In this document: positions 26,133 to 35,461 of the stretch, one piece after another
Layout: each line of letters begins with the position of its first letter
How positions within the stretch are numbered: the stretch's first letter is position 1
Assembly (NCBI GenBank): GCA_910574835.1
Contig: CAJTDE010000001.1
Location: 124,001-188,000 of the forward strand
Source: Clostridia bacterium
GTDB lineage: Bacteria; Bacillota; Clostridia; Lachnospirales; Lachnospiraceae
DNA length: 64,000 nucleotides
Direction: 5' to 3'
Translations under genes and position numbers: made by a program
Notes under the pieces: generated by a model
The model's input: the letters and a program-made list of their open reading frames with translations, nothing else
Told to the model about the DNA's origin: nothing
Database searches by the model: none

Positions 26133-26753
26133 ATGTTAGAAAAAGTAAAGCTGATGGCAATTATCCGTGAGGTAGATCCGGATTGTACAAAAAAAGCAAT
26201 TGAAATATTAGCAGAGGAAGGATTCCGGGACTTTGAGATTTCCTTGAGTGATTCGGAGCTTGGCATGGAATGTATTCGGCAGGCACAGGCGGATTATGCG
26301 GGGACAGAGATACACATAGGAGCGGGAACCGTGTCTGCAAAGAAAGAACTGGATGTCCTTTGGGAGCTTAAGGTCCCCTATATTTTAACACCGGGATTTG
26401 ATAGGGAAATCGTCGTTTATGCCCGGGATAAAGGCTTTGAAATTCTGCCCGGGGTGCTCACGCCCACAGAGGTAGGGATGGCTGTAAATTGCGGCATCAC
26501 AAGGTTAAAGCTATTTCCGGCAGACGCCTTTGGTCCCGGTTATGTGAAAGGACTAAAGGGTCCCTTCCCTCAGACGGAATATATTGCAGTGGGGGGAGTA
26601 AACTTAGAGACGGCCGCATCTTTTTTAGAGAATGGTTTTGCAGGCATTGCTGTGGGAAGCAATCTGGTGCCAAAGAGGGCAAAAGAAAAGGATATGACTG
26701 CAATCCGTGAGAAAGGGCGCAAATATATGGAGATTGTAAACAGATTTCTTTAG
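26133..26753 (+). CDS. KDPG/KHG-type aldolase
   Basis: A 206-residue class I aldolase of the 2-keto-3-deoxy-6-phosphogluconate and 4-hydroxy-2-oxoglutarate aldolase family. The Schiff-base Lys is in TRLKLFPADAFGPGY (about residue 125), the phosphate-binding region is AVGGVNLETA and GIAVGSNLV, and the N-terminal motif is MAIIREVDPD. It would cleave a 2-keto-3-deoxy sugar acid phosphate to pyruvate and an aldehyde, a plausible end to breakdown of the imported PTS sugar. ATG at 26133 is preferred (TAGGAGA site); an upstream in-frame ATG (26079) overlaps repeat copy D. Confidence 0.9.
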   Translation: MLEKVKLMAIIREVDPDCTKKAIEILAEEGFRDFEISLSDSELGMECIRQAQADYAGTEIHIGAGTVSAKKELDVLWELKVPYILTPGFDREIVVYARDKGFEILPGVLTPTEVGMAVNCGITRLKLFPADAFGPGYVKGLKGPFPQTEYIAVGGVNLETAASFLENGFAGIAVGSNLVPKRAKEKDMTAIREKGRKYMEIVNRFL

Positions 26754-26766
26754 AAAGCGGAGGAAT

Positions 26767-27498
26767 ATGATGGCATATTGGCTGAATCAATTGACCTGGA
26801 CTCAGGCAGAGAGGCAGATAGAGAAGGTTCCGGTTGCACTGGTTCCGGTAGGCGCAACTGAACAGCACGGGCCGCACCTCCCCATTGGAACAGATGTATT
26901 TCTGGCGGAAAAGCTGGCGGCTATGGCGTCGGAAAAGACAGGCGCCCTGGTATATCCCAGTGTAAACTTTGGCTATTCTTGGGTATGGCGCGACAGAGTA
27001 GGGACCGTATCTTTGGAGCAGCCGGTACTGCAGAAGGTGTTGGAAAATATTGTGCGGTCCGTGGAGCGTTATGGAATACATCTTCTGGTTTTTATAAATG
27101 GCCATGAGGCAAACTCAGCAACGCTCAAGTATGCGGTAAGGAATATTCAGGATAAAACTGCTGTGAAGGTTCTGGGAATGTTCTATCCCGGCTGGCAGAA
27201 GGTGCATGAGGATTATATGGAAACGCCCACCTGGAACGGGATGTTTCATGCCTGTGAATTTGAGACCTCTCTGATGCTTGCGGCACGGGAAGAGCTGGTT
27301 CATATGGAGCAGGCGGTGGAAGAATATCCGGACCGGCCGCTCCTTTATGGAATGGACAATACCTCCATAGGCGATTTGAGCAAATCGGGGATCTATGGAA
27401 ATCCCAGGGCGGCAACGAAGGAAAAGGGAGAAAAAATGCTGGAAATTTTTTCGGATCGGATTATTCGGATTATTCATAGCTGCGGATACGGAGTGTAA
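26767..27498 (+). CDS. Creatininase-family amidohydrolase
   Basis: A 243-residue protein with the family metal-binding features: VPVGATEQHGPHLPIGTD (Glu and His ligands near residue 36), the later NGHEANSATLKYA and a Glu in FHACEFETSLM. The family hydrolyses cyclic amides (creatinine) and formamides (FAPy-type deformylation); it is not specific to creatinine. Here it is last in an operon for sugar uptake and cleavage, so it may open an amide or lactam in the imported compound. GCGGAGGA precedes a tandem ATG-ATG; either could be used. Confidence 0.85.
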   Translation: MMAYWLNQLTWTQAERQIEKVPVALVPVGATEQHGPHLPIGTDVFLAEKLAAMASEKTGALVYPSVNFGYSWVWRDRVGTVSLEQPVLQKVLENIVRSVERYGIHLLVFINGHEANSATLKYAVRNIQDKTAVKVLGMFYPGWQKVHEDYMETPTWNGMFHACEFETSLMLAAREELVHMEQAVEEYPDRPLLYGMDNTSIGDLSKSGIYGNPRAATKEKGEKMLEIFSDRIIRIIHSCGYGV

Positions 27499-27514
27499 TA
27501 AAACGTGTTGAATA

Positions 27515-27568
27515 AAAGAAAAGGCCAAGAGCTGCTGCAATACAAATCATCAGCTCCTGGCTTTTTTA
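27515..27568. terminator. Bidirectional terminator between convergent genes
   Basis: GCCA-A-GAGCTG (27524-27534) pairs with CAGCTC-C-TGGC (27551-27561), followed by TTTTTT; an AAAAG stretch lies on the left for the opposite strand. It separates the PTS operon from the convergent symporter gene. Confidence 0.8.
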
Positions 27569-27611
27569 TATATTTACTCTCTTAGTATATTGTCTGCCTC
27601 ACTATCAGATA

Positions 27612-28985
27612 TTACTTCACAAACTTCTGCCAATATCCCATGACAAAGATAAACAGCACAATCACAGGAAGAATATAGGATACGTAAAATCTTGCCCACT
27701 TCGGGAACTTGATACCTTCTCCGGCATCCGCCTCCGCAATAAACTTATCCCATCCCCATCCATAACGGCTGGTACAGAACAAAAGATAAACCAGGCTGCC
27801 CAGAGGAAGAAGATTATTGGAAACAATAAAATCCTCCAGATCCTGAACCGTACTGCCGGCGCCCAGCGGAGCAAATCCGCTCCAGACATTAAAGCCAAGC
27901 ACGCAGGGCATGGAAAGGATCAAGATCAAAATCAAATTTACCAGAACCGCTTTTTTACGGTTCCATCCCCACAGATCGATAGCAAAACTGATAATATTCT
28001 CAAACACGGCAATGACTGTGGACAATGCCGCAAAGCTCATAAAGATAAAGAACAAGGTTCCCCACAGCCGTCCTCCGGCCATCTGATTGAAAATATTCGG
28101 AAGGGTTACAAATACAAGCCCCGGCCCCTCTCCCGGGTCCACCCCAAAGGCAAAGCAAGCAGGGAAAATCACAAGTCCGGCCATAAGAGCAATCAGTGTA
28201 TCCAGAACACAGATATTCAGAGATTCACCCATCAAAGTCCGTTCCTTACTGATATAGCTTCCGAAAATAGCCATAGCTCCAATACCGAGGCTCAAGGTAA
28301 AGAAGGACTGTCCCATAGCGGCAAATACCACATCACCGATGCCGTTTTCCACCACTTTGCCGAAATCAGGCACCAGGTAAAAGCTCAAACCTGCACCTGC
28401 TCCCTCCAATGTAATACTGCGGACACACAGAACAATCAGAATTACAAACAGAAAACCCATCATAATTTTTGTAATGCGCTCCACACCATTCTGAAGTCCC
28501 AGACTGCAGATACCAAAGCTCAAAAGGACCGTAACCACCATCCAGAATGTCATGGAACCGGGCTGAGCAAGCATTTCGCCAAATACGCCGCCCACAGCAT
28601 CCGGCGTCATACCGCTGAACGTTCCTGATGCCATCTTATAAACATAGGCCAGCATCCAGCCGCCCACTGTCGTATAAAACATCATCAGCAGATAATTACC
28701 GGCCATAGCCGCATACCCTTCCAGATGCCACTTGCTCCCCTTCGGTTCCAGCACATGAAAGCTTCTGGCCGCCGACTTCTGACTGGCACGCCCAACGGCA
28801 AACTCCATAGCCATAATCGGCATCCCCAGAATCACTAAAAATACAAGATAAATCAGTACAAAAGCAGCTCCGCCATACTTACCGGTTATGTAAGGAAACC
28901 GCCACACATTGCCAAGTCCCACCGCGCATCCGGCCGAGATCAGAATAAATCCGAGCCGGGACGAAAACTTTTCTCTTTTTTCCAT
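27612..28985 (-). CDS. Neurotransmitter:sodium symporter family transporter
   Basis: A 457-residue membrane protein of the NSS (LeuT-like) family with about eleven hydrophobic helices. The family signature GNVWRFPYITGKYGGAAFVL (residues 25-44) contains the unwound TM1 sodium and substrate site, and SFFTLSLGIGAMAIFGSYIS marks TM6-7. It would import an amino acid or amine with sodium; the substrate cannot be read. Eleven rather than twelve helices is common in bacterial members. It is monocistronic, read toward the shared terminator, and divergent from the M20 amidohydrolase gene. Confidence 0.92.
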   Translation of the reverse strand: MEKREKFSSRLGFILISAGCAVGLGNVWRFPYITGKYGGAAFVLIYLVFLVILGMPIMAMEFAVGRASQKSAARSFHVLEPKGSKWHLEGYAAMAGNYLLMMFYTTVGGWMLAYVYKMASGTFSGMTPDAVGGVFGEMLAQPGSMTFWMVVTVLLSFGICSLGLQNGVERITKIMMGFLFVILIVLCVRSITLEGAGAGLSFYLVPDFGKVVENGIGDVVFAAMGQSFFTLSLGIGAMAIFGSYISKERTLMGESLNICVLDTLIALMAGLVIFPACFAFGVDPGEGPGLVFVTLPNIFNQMAGGRLWGTLFFIFMSFAALSTVIAVFENIISFAIDLWGWNRKKAVLVNLILILILSMPCVLGFNVWSGFAPLGAGSTVQDLEDFIVSNNLLPLGSLVYLLFCTSRYGWGWDKFIAEADAGEGIKFPKWARFYVSYILPVIVLFIFVMGYWQKFVK

Positions 28986-29147
28986 TGTAACATACTCCCC
29001 TTTTTATACTTCCGCCCCCGGACCATTCATTATACAAAAGGCTCTTTTGGCGGCATACGAAATAATAATAGCAGAGAAAAGGAAATGCGTCAAATTTTTT
29101 GAGGTAAAAATTTAATAAATTTTGATAGAACAGAAAAGGTATTTTTC

Positions 29148-29270
29148 TTGACAATCCTTTCTATAGTTCAGTATTATTAAGTAGACAGGTAAGCATATAT
29201 CTTGGGATATGTGCGGAGCATTTTACTTAAAGTTATTACAGCAGGCTTTTGCGGCTGCTATTCGGGAGGA
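29148..29270 (+). promoter_or_regulatory. Promoter and structured leader of the nucleoside-uptake operon
   Basis: TTGACA (29148-29153) and TATTAT (29172-29177) are 18 bases apart. The leader of about 95 bases can form a hairpin around GCATATATC/GGATATGTGC and another around AGCAG/CTGCT before the GGGAGGA site. It does not match the purine riboswitch core that I would recognise. Confidence 0.55.
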
Positions 29271-29279
29271 AATATACTT

Positions 29280-30584
29280 ATGATTCATGAAGCTCTTCAA
29301 CGTATTCTGCCTCAGATGATTGAATTAAGCGAAGATATATACCGTCATCCGGAGCTTGGATTTAAAGAATTTCGCAGCAGGAAAAAGACGATAGAGGTCT
29401 TGGACGCCGCAGGCATTCCTCATACGGATGCGGCATACACCGGTCTTACCGCCTGTCTGGATTCCGGGAGGCCGGGACCGAATATCGGACTGATAGCCGA
29501 ATTTGATGCGGTTCCGACGCTGGGACATCCCTGCGCCAACGAGAATGACTATGCGGCGCACACCTGCGGACACTATGCACAGTTAGGCGTTATGCTGAGT
29601 CTGTTTTTGGCTATAAAGGAATCGGGTGTTTTAAAGGAATTGTGCGGAAAAGTAACACTCCTAGTTACACCTGGAGAAGAGTTCTGCGATATGGATTATC
29701 GTAAGTCACTCATTGCGGAAGGAAAGCTTCGTTACCCTTCCGGCAAGCAGGAAATGATTGCTGCCGGAGTTTTTGACTCTGTCGATCTGATGCTGTCCTG
29801 CCATGCTATGGGACTTGACATGACGAAATATCATGCGGAAATCGGTGCGGGGCTGAATGGTTTTATTCAAAAGAGAGCTATTTTTTACGGAAAAGCCGCC
29901 CATGCCGGCGCGAATCCCGAAGGCGGGATTAATGCGCTGAACGCAGTGAGTCTTGCTGTGACAGGTATTAATTTTTTGAGAGAAACCTTTCGAAATGAGG
30001 ATGCTGTCCGCGTACATTTTGTGGTAACGGAGGGCGGACAAACCGTAAATACCATTCCGTCCCGAACACAGCTTGAGATGTATGTCCGGGCTAAAACCGT
30101 GGAAGCCATAATGGATACCAATAAAAAGGTTGAGCGGGCGCTCAGGGCAGGCGCCTTGGCCATCGGCTGCGACCTGGAAATTATTGATACCTCCGGTTAT
30201 TTTCCGCTCCATCAGGATGAAAATCTGACCGAGTTTGTGAAGCGGCATATTAAGGACTATATGCCGGAAGAACTCATAGCCCAGGGAACGCATGGATTCG
30301 CATCCGGCGATATGGGAGATATTTCTCTTATGTGGCCCATTGTGGAGATTGGTGTGGCGGGCTTCTCAGGCACCATGCATGGAAAGGATTTTGAAACTTC
30401 GGATGAAGAACAGGCGTACAGGATTCCGGCGCATTATTTTGCCGATACGATTGTTGAATTATTGTCTGAGAATGGTGCGGCAGCTTGGGAGATAAAAGAG
30501 AAATTTGTACCGGTCATGACAAAAGAAACCTATCTGGAAACTCTGGATAGTTTCAATAAATCTACTATTTATAAAGGAGAATAA
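29280..30584 (+). CDS. M20-family amidohydrolase/peptidase
   Basis: A 434-residue zinc hydrolase of the M20D group (aminoacylase, hippurate hydrolase and aminobenzoyl-glutamate hydrolase relatives). The metal-binding segment reads AAHTCGHYAQLG instead of the usual H-x-C-G-H-D-x-H, keeping the Cys and His but replacing the Asp with Tyr. The catalytic Glu is in PGEEFCD, and the dimerisation domain starts near KAAHAGANPEGG. It is first in an operon with a BMP-type nucleoside importer and adenosine deaminase, so its substrate may be an N-acylated or amide-linked compound co-imported. ATG 29280 is chosen (GGGAGGA); the frame extends to 29202. Confidence 0.85.
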   Translation: MIHEALQRILPQMIELSEDIYRHPELGFKEFRSRKKTIEVLDAAGIPHTDAAYTGLTACLDSGRPGPNIGLIAEFDAVPTLGHPCANENDYAAHTCGHYAQLGVMLSLFLAIKESGVLKELCGKVTLLVTPGEEFCDMDYRKSLIAEGKLRYPSGKQEMIAAGVFDSVDLMLSCHAMGLDMTKYHAEIGAGLNGFIQKRAIFYGKAAHAGANPEGGINALNAVSLAVTGINFLRETFRNEDAVRVHFVVTEGGQTVNTIPSRTQLEMYVRAKTVEAIMDTNKKVERALRAGALAIGCDLEIIDTSGYFPLHQDENLTEFVKRHIKDYMPEELIAQGTHGFASGDMGDISLMWPIVEIGVAGFSGTMHGKDFETSDEEQAYRIPAHYFADTIVELLSENGAAAWEIKEKFVPVMTKETYLETLDSFNKSTIYKGE

Positions 30585-30586
30585 CT

Positions 30587-31765
30587 ATGAAAAAGACACT
30601 GATTTGTATTACTCTGGCGGTGGCTATGACCGCTTCCTTACTGTCCGGGTGCGCATCCGGCAGCAATGCTCCAGATACGGACTCTTCTGCAAACGAAGCA
30701 GCAGACGGCGCTGAGGCGGAAAGCAGAGATGACAGTGCCGCAGCAGCTTCCGGCGAGAAAATCAAAGTATCCCTTCTGGTAACAGGTTCCTTTGGCGACA
30801 AGGCTTTCAACGATTCGGCACAGGCCGGTATGGAAAAGCTGAAGTCAGAACTTGGCGATCAGGTTGAGGTAGAGATGATTGAGATGGGCAGCGATAAGAC
30901 CAAGTTTGAAGGCTCCCTTTTAGACGCTTCGGAATCCGACTCCGATATCATCATCACAGGTCTGTGGGACATGAAGGAAATTACGGAAAATGTGGCCCAG
31001 GAATACCCGGATAAGAAATACATTATTTTTGATACGGATGTGGACTACAGTCTCGGCGACTTAAGCAATGTTTATTCCATGAGCTATATGCAGAACGAGG
31101 GTGCATTTTTAGCAGGTGTTCTGGCGGCCAGCGCAACTGTATCTGATATGGAATTTGCCAATGAGGATGCGGTGATCGGCTTTGTCGGCGCGAAAGATAC
31201 CGCGGCCGTAATCAACGATTCCGCAGTTGGTTTTATTGAAGGTGCGCAGTTTGTAAATCCGGATATTAAAGTTCTGGTTTCCTATGTTGGTTCTTATGTA
31301 GATTCCGCAACAGCGAAAGAGCTTGCACTGACCCAGTATTCTTCCGGCGCTGACGTTGTGTTTGTAGCCGCAGGTCCGGCCTCCGTAGGCGTTATTGAGG
31401 CGGCTGCCGAAAGCCAGAAGTACGTTATAGGTGTTGACTCCGACCAGGCGCTTGCTTATGAGGGGAAGGATGAGGCAAAGAATATCATTTCTTCCGCTAT
31501 CAAGGGAGTTGGCGACAGTCTGGTAAGCTCCGTAAAGCGTCATTTGGCAGGCGAGCTTCCTTATGGCGAGTATGAGGTACTTGGTCTTGAGGACGGCGTA
31601 GTGGGCCTGGCTGACAATGAGATTTATCAAACCGTTGTTCCGGAGGATGTAAGAGCTGCGGTAGATGAGGCCAAAGAGAAGCTTCTTGCAGGCGAGGTGA
31701 CCGTAAGCACTGCATTCGGTATGGACGAGGCGGCTTTAAAGGGTATTATTGACGGCGCCCAGTAA
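30587..31765 (+). CDS. BMP-family nucleoside-binding lipoprotein
   Basis: A 392-residue substrate-binding protein of an ABC importer. A signal peptide ends at the lipobox LLSGC (Cys about 22), followed by an acidic, Ser/Ala-rich linker of about 35 residues. The mature domain shows the BMP/PnrA pattern: VTGSFGDKAFNDSAQAG, FDTDVDYS, GFVGAKDTAAVINDSAVGFIEGA and FVAAGPASVGVIEAA. PnrA-type proteins bind purine nucleosides, which agrees with the downstream adenosine deaminase. AAAGGAG lies before the ATG, two bases after the amidohydrolase gene. A hairpin follows the gene. Confidence 0.93.
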   Translation: MKKTLICITLAVAMTASLLSGCASGSNAPDTDSSANEAADGAEAESRDDSAAAASGEKIKVSLLVTGSFGDKAFNDSAQAGMEKLKSELGDQVEVEMIEMGSDKTKFEGSLLDASESDSDIIITGLWDMKEITENVAQEYPDKKYIIFDTDVDYSLGDLSNVYSMSYMQNEGAFLAGVLAASATVSDMEFANEDAVIGFVGAKDTAAVINDSAVGFIEGAQFVNPDIKVLVSYVGSYVDSATAKELALTQYSSGADVVFVAAGPASVGVIEAAAESQKYVIGVDSDQALAYEGKDEAKNIISSAIKGVGDSLVSSVKRHLAGELPYGEYEVLGLEDGVVGLADNEIYQTVVPEDVRAAVDEAKEKLLAGEVTVSTAFGMDEAALKGIIDGAQ

Positions 31766-31784
31766 TTGCTGTAGTTGATGAAGC

Positions 31785-31852
31785 GTCTCCTGAACCGGAA
31801 TATGGCTGGGCGGGGTATTTGTCTGCCTGGCCGTACGGCCGGGGCAGGAGAC
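31785..31852 (+). promoter_or_regulatory. Intercistronic hairpin after the binding-protein gene
   Basis: GTCTCCTG (31785-31792) pairs with CAGGAGAC (31845-31852); within the loop lies the perfect palindrome GGCCGTACGGCC (31829-31840). A T-rich run follows but is interrupted. It probably acts as a partial terminator or 3-prime stabiliser, giving more binding protein than transporter core. Confidence 0.6.
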
Positions 31853-31891
31853 TTGTGTTTTCTTTCAGTATAACAAAAGAAAGGATTGCAT

Positions 31892-33448
31892 ATGGGGCAG
31901 GGGATTATATTAGAGGCAAAAAATATCACGAAGGTTTACCCCGGAGGCGTGGTTGCCAATCACAATGTGAATCTGGAGATTCGTAAAGGCGAGGTTCATG
32001 CGCTGGTGGGTGAAAATGGTGCGGGAAAGTCCACGCTGATGAAGATGCTCTTTGGAATGCTGACACCCACAGAAGGTCAGATTTTTGTGGACGGAAAAGA
32101 GGTGCATTTTTCTGCCTCCGGTGATGCCATTGCAGCAGGGCTTGGTATGATACATCAGCACTTCATGCAGGTGCCTTCTATGACGGTGGCGGAAAATCTG
32201 ATTTTAGGAGCGGAAACCGGAACGGCCCTTAAGGTAGACCGGAAAAAAGCAGAGGAAATCACAAAAGAGCTTTCGGAAAAATATAACTTAAAGGTGAATG
32301 CACAGGAAAAGGTTGAGGATATTTCCCTTGCAATGCGCCAAAAGCTTGAGATTTTAAAAGCATTATACAGAGGCGCTCATATTTTGATTTTGGATGAGCC
32401 TACGGCGGTTTTGACGCCTCAGGAGACAGAGGAGCTTTTTGAGCAGTTGAAGCTTTTGCGGGAGAATGGCCATACCATTATTTTTATTTCTCATAAGCTG
32501 AATGAAGTGAAAGCTCTCTGCAATCGCATGACGATTCTGAGAGACGGAAAGACTATGGGAACTTATGATATTTCTGATCTGGATGAAAAAGAGATCTCGC
32601 GTCTTATGGTCGGCCGTGATGTAAGTCTTGCAATTGAAAAGGAAGAGGAAGAATTTGGTAAGACTGTTTTTTCTGTCAAAGATCTGGTCTATGCGGATCA
32701 GTTTGGAAAGACCAGACTGGATCATGTCTCCTTTTCAATCCGGGAAGGGGAGATCTTGGGGATTGCCGGAATTGACGGCAACGGCCAGTCGGAGCTGGTG
32801 GAGGCAATTGTGGGAACCTTAAAACCGCAGAGCGGAGCAGTTTTCTTAAAAGGAACGGATATTTCCGCTTATTCCGTGTTAAAGCGCCAGGAGTCCGGCA
32901 TTTCTCATGTTTCCGAAGACAGGATGAAGTATGGTACTGCGCCGAAGCTTACTCTGGAGGACAATACCATATCCAAGGTGTATTATACGGACAAATTGAA
33001 AACAAGAGGTCTCATTGACAGCAAAAAGGTAAATCAGTTTACCAATAAAATATTAGAAGAGTTTATGGTGAAATATGACAACTCCAAGCAGGCTGTTTCC
33101 GAGCTTTCCGGAGGAAATGTGCAGAAGCTGGTGGTGGGACGTGAGTTTGATTATCAACCGGATCTGCTTATTATGAATCAGCCCACCCGGGGCATTGATG
33201 TTGGCGCTATTGAGTTTATTCGAAAGAAGATTGTAGAGATGCGCCGGCAGAGAAAGGCTGTTTTGCTGGTGTCTGCAGATTTGGGCGAGGTGCTTTCCTT
33301 AAGCGATACAATTCTCGTCATGCATGAGGGGCGAATCGTGGGATACATTGATGATGTGAAGAACACGTCCGAAAACGATCTGGGCTTATATATGCTCGGC
33401 GTCAAGGAGGACTCCAGGGAACGGATCGGAGGTGCTTGTCATGAATAA
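31892..33448 (+). CDS. Nucleoside ABC importer, dual ATP-binding protein
   Basis: A 518-residue protein with two ABC modules, as in sugar and nucleoside importers of the RbsA/NupA type. The first has Walker A GENGAGKST (about 37), the signature region DISLAMRQKLEILKAL (divergent) and Walker B ILILDEPTAVLT. The second has IDGNGQSE in place of a canonical Walker A, the signature ELSGGNVQKL and MNQPTRGID. The degenerate second site is normal in this group. ATG at 31892 is used (AAAGGA upstream). It overlaps the next gene by eight bases. Confidence 0.93.
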   Translation: MGQGIILEAKNITKVYPGGVVANHNVNLEIRKGEVHALVGENGAGKSTLMKMLFGMLTPTEGQIFVDGKEVHFSASGDAIAAGLGMIHQHFMQVPSMTVAENLILGAETGTALKVDRKKAEEITKELSEKYNLKVNAQEKVEDISLAMRQKLEILKALYRGAHILILDEPTAVLTPQETEELFEQLKLLRENGHTIIFISHKLNEVKALCNRMTILRDGKTMGTYDISDLDEKEISRLMVGRDVSLAIEKEEEEFGKTVFSVKDLVYADQFGKTRLDHVSFSIREGEILGIAGIDGNGQSELVEAIVGTLKPQSGAVFLKGTDISAYSVLKRQESGISHVSEDRMKYGTAPKLTLEDNTISKVYYTDKLKTRGLIDSKKVNQFTNKILEEFMVKYDNSKQAVSELSGGNVQKLVVGREFDYQPDLLIMNQPTRGIDVGAIEFIRKKIVEMRRQRKAVLLVSADLGEVLSLSDTILVMHEGRIVGYIDDVKNTSENDLGLYMLGVKEDSRERIGGACHE

Positions 33449-34487
33449 AAAGTTTACCATTGTACGCCTTTTATGTGCGTTTGCGATTGCAGTTGCACTG
33501 TCAGTCTGCATTATTTTTGCTATCAGCGAGGACCCGCTGACTGCGATTTACAATTTGTTTTTAGGACCGTTTCAGTCCAAACGTCATTTCTTTGATGTCT
33601 TTGCAAGCAGTGTTCCTTTAATATTTACCGGCCTGGCGCTGGGATTGGTCTTTAAATCCGGCAACTTTTCTATGATTGCCGATGCCTGTCTTTATACCGG
33701 CGGCGTGGTGACGGCGGCCCTGGCGATTAAGACAGCCATGCCTGCCGGACTGCATCCGATCTTGATTATGCTGATTGCTGCGGCGGTGGGCGGACTTATC
33801 GGAAGTATTCCTGCGCTTCTTAAGGTGTACTTTCATACAAATGAGCTGGTGACCTCCCTGATGTTAAATTATGTGTTTTTTTACTTTGGCATCTATACCG
33901 TGACAAAGTATTTGGCTGACAGGGAGGCCGGTACCTTTGCATCCTTAAAGTATCAGCCGACGGCTGCTCTGGGAGCTTTGATTCCCGGAACAAAGTTCCA
34001 TGTGGGGTATCTGGTGGCAATCCTGGCAGTAGTCCTTTTGTATTTTCTTGTATTTAAGACAAAATTTGGCTATGAGATACGAATTTCGGGAAGCAATCCG
34101 CAGTTTGCAAAGTATTCCGGTATCAATACAAGCAAAGTGATTATTTTGACCCAGGTTATTGCCGGAGCAGTGGCCGGTCTCGGGGGCGCGGTAGAGCAGA
34201 TGGGGATGTATCAGCGGTTTAACTGGCAGGATTCTCCGTCTTATGCCTGGGACGGAGTTATCATAGCCATCCTTTCGGGAAATAACCCGAAGACGGTGCC
34301 GTTAGCAGCCTTTTTCTTAGCCTATGTGCGGGTGGGCGCCGATCTGATGTCCCGCCGGTCCGATGTACAGAATGAGCTGGTGTCAATTATTCAGGCTGTG
34401 CTGATACTCTTTATTACCGCAGAGCGTTTCATGGCCGGCTGGAAACAACGGCAGGAAGCGAAGAAAGCGCTGGAAGGGGAGGTATAG
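33441..34487 (+). CDS. Nucleoside ABC importer permease 1
   Basis: A 348-residue permease of the BPD_transp_2 (RbsC/NupP-like) group with about nine hydrophobic helices. Recognisable segments are the motif FGYEIRISGSNPQFAKYSGI, which contacts the ATPase, and GAVAGLGGAVEQMG. The CGGAGG site and start lie inside the end of the ATPase gene, so translation is coupled. It pairs with the permease encoded next. Confidence 0.92.
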   Translation: MNKKFTIVRLLCAFAIAVALSVCIIFAISEDPLTAIYNLFLGPFQSKRHFFDVFASSVPLIFTGLALGLVFKSGNFSMIADACLYTGGVVTAALAIKTAMPAGLHPILIMLIAAAVGGLIGSIPALLKVYFHTNELVTSLMLNYVFFYFGIYTVTKYLADREAGTFASLKYQPTAALGALIPGTKFHVGYLVAILAVVLLYFLVFKTKFGYEIRISGSNPQFAKYSGINTSKVIILTQVIAGAVAGLGGAVEQMGMYQRFNWQDSPSYAWDGVIIAILSGNNPKTVPLAAFFLAYVRVGADLMSRRSDVQNELVSIIQAVLILFITAERFMAGWKQRQEAKKALEGEV

Positions 34488-34490
34488 AAG

Positions 34491-35441
34491 ATGAATGTAT
34501 TACAGGATATTTTAAACACATTAAGTCTTCCGGAGTTTTACTTTGCAATGTTTCGGAGCGCAACGCCGGTGCTTCTTACTACATTAGGGGCAATGATTTC
34601 CTCCCGCTCCGGTACGAGTAACATTGCTCTGGAGGGGACTATGCTGATTTCTGCATTTGTAGGCGTAGTGGTGAGCGCTTTTTCCCAAAATGCGTGGATT
34701 GGATTTCTGGGAGCGGTTGCGGCCGGATTTATAGTCAGCAATATTTTGGCTTACTTTATTCTGAAATTAAATTCCAACGCCGTTATTTCAGGTATTGCGC
34801 TGAACACCTTTGCGTCTGGCGGAACGATTTTTGTTCTATATCTCATTACAGGGGAAAAAGGCGCGTCCACATCGTTGGAATCCTTAAAGCTGCCAAGTCT
34901 TACTCTGCCCGTAATCAAGGATATTCCGGTTATTGGCGCAGTGCTTTCAGGACATCATGTGCTGACATATGCGGCTCTCATTTTAGTAGCTGCGGTCTGG
35001 TATCTTTTTAAGCATACAAGGCTGGGAATGCACATCCGCGCAGTGGGAGAATCCCCGGATGCGGCGGAGACGGTGGGAATCCCTGTGCGCCGGGTGAAGT
35101 ATATTGCTCTTAGCATCAGCGGGATTCTGACGGGGATGGCAGGCGCCTTTCTTTCTATGGGTTATGTGGGCCTTTTTTCGGCAGGTATGACAGCCGGCCG
35201 CGGCTATATCGCCCTGGCGACTCAGGCCATTGCGGCCGGAAATGCCGTAGTGGGTATGCTGGCGTCTCTGCTCTTCGGTTTTTGTCAGAGCATGGCAAAT
35301 TATTTGCAGTCCTCTAATATTCCGCTGCAGTTTATTCAAATGATGCCTTATATCATTATAATTATTGCCTACACAACTTATTGCGCAATGGTAGAATATA
35401 ATAAAAAGAAGAAGCAAATGCTGGCTGCGGCCGGAAAGTAA
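34491..35441 (+). CDS. Nucleoside ABC importer permease 2
   Basis: A 316-residue permease, second half of the heterodimeric channel. It has about eight hydrophobic helices, the N-terminal SGTSNIALEGTMLISAF and the ATPase-coupling loop LGMHIRAVGESPDAAETVGI, matching the BmpE/NupQ-type partner. It starts three bases after the first permease gene, with GGGGAGG upstream. Confidence 0.92.
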   Translation: MNVLQDILNTLSLPEFYFAMFRSATPVLLTTLGAMISSRSGTSNIALEGTMLISAFVGVVVSAFSQNAWIGFLGAVAAGFIVSNILAYFILKLNSNAVISGIALNTFASGGTIFVLYLITGEKGASTSLESLKLPSLTLPVIKDIPVIGAVLSGHHVLTYAALILVAAVWYLFKHTRLGMHIRAVGESPDAAETVGIPVRRVKYIALSISGILTGMAGAFLSMGYVGLFSAGMTAGRGYIALATQAIAAGNAVVGMLASLLFGFCQSMANYLQSSNIPLQFIQMMPYIIIIIAYTTYCAMVEYNKKKKQMLAAAGK

Positions 35442-35461
35442 GGAAGGAGTAGATTATTGAC

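Noticed and set aside
29178-29270. Purine riboswitch before the nucleoside-uptake operon
   Set aside because: The leader has hairpins, but the conserved three-way-junction core bases of purine aptamers were not found.
31785-31852. Full intrinsic terminator after the nucleoside-binding gene
   Set aside because: The stem is strong, but the T-run is interrupted and the ATPase gene follows within the same transporter operon, so partial action is likelier.
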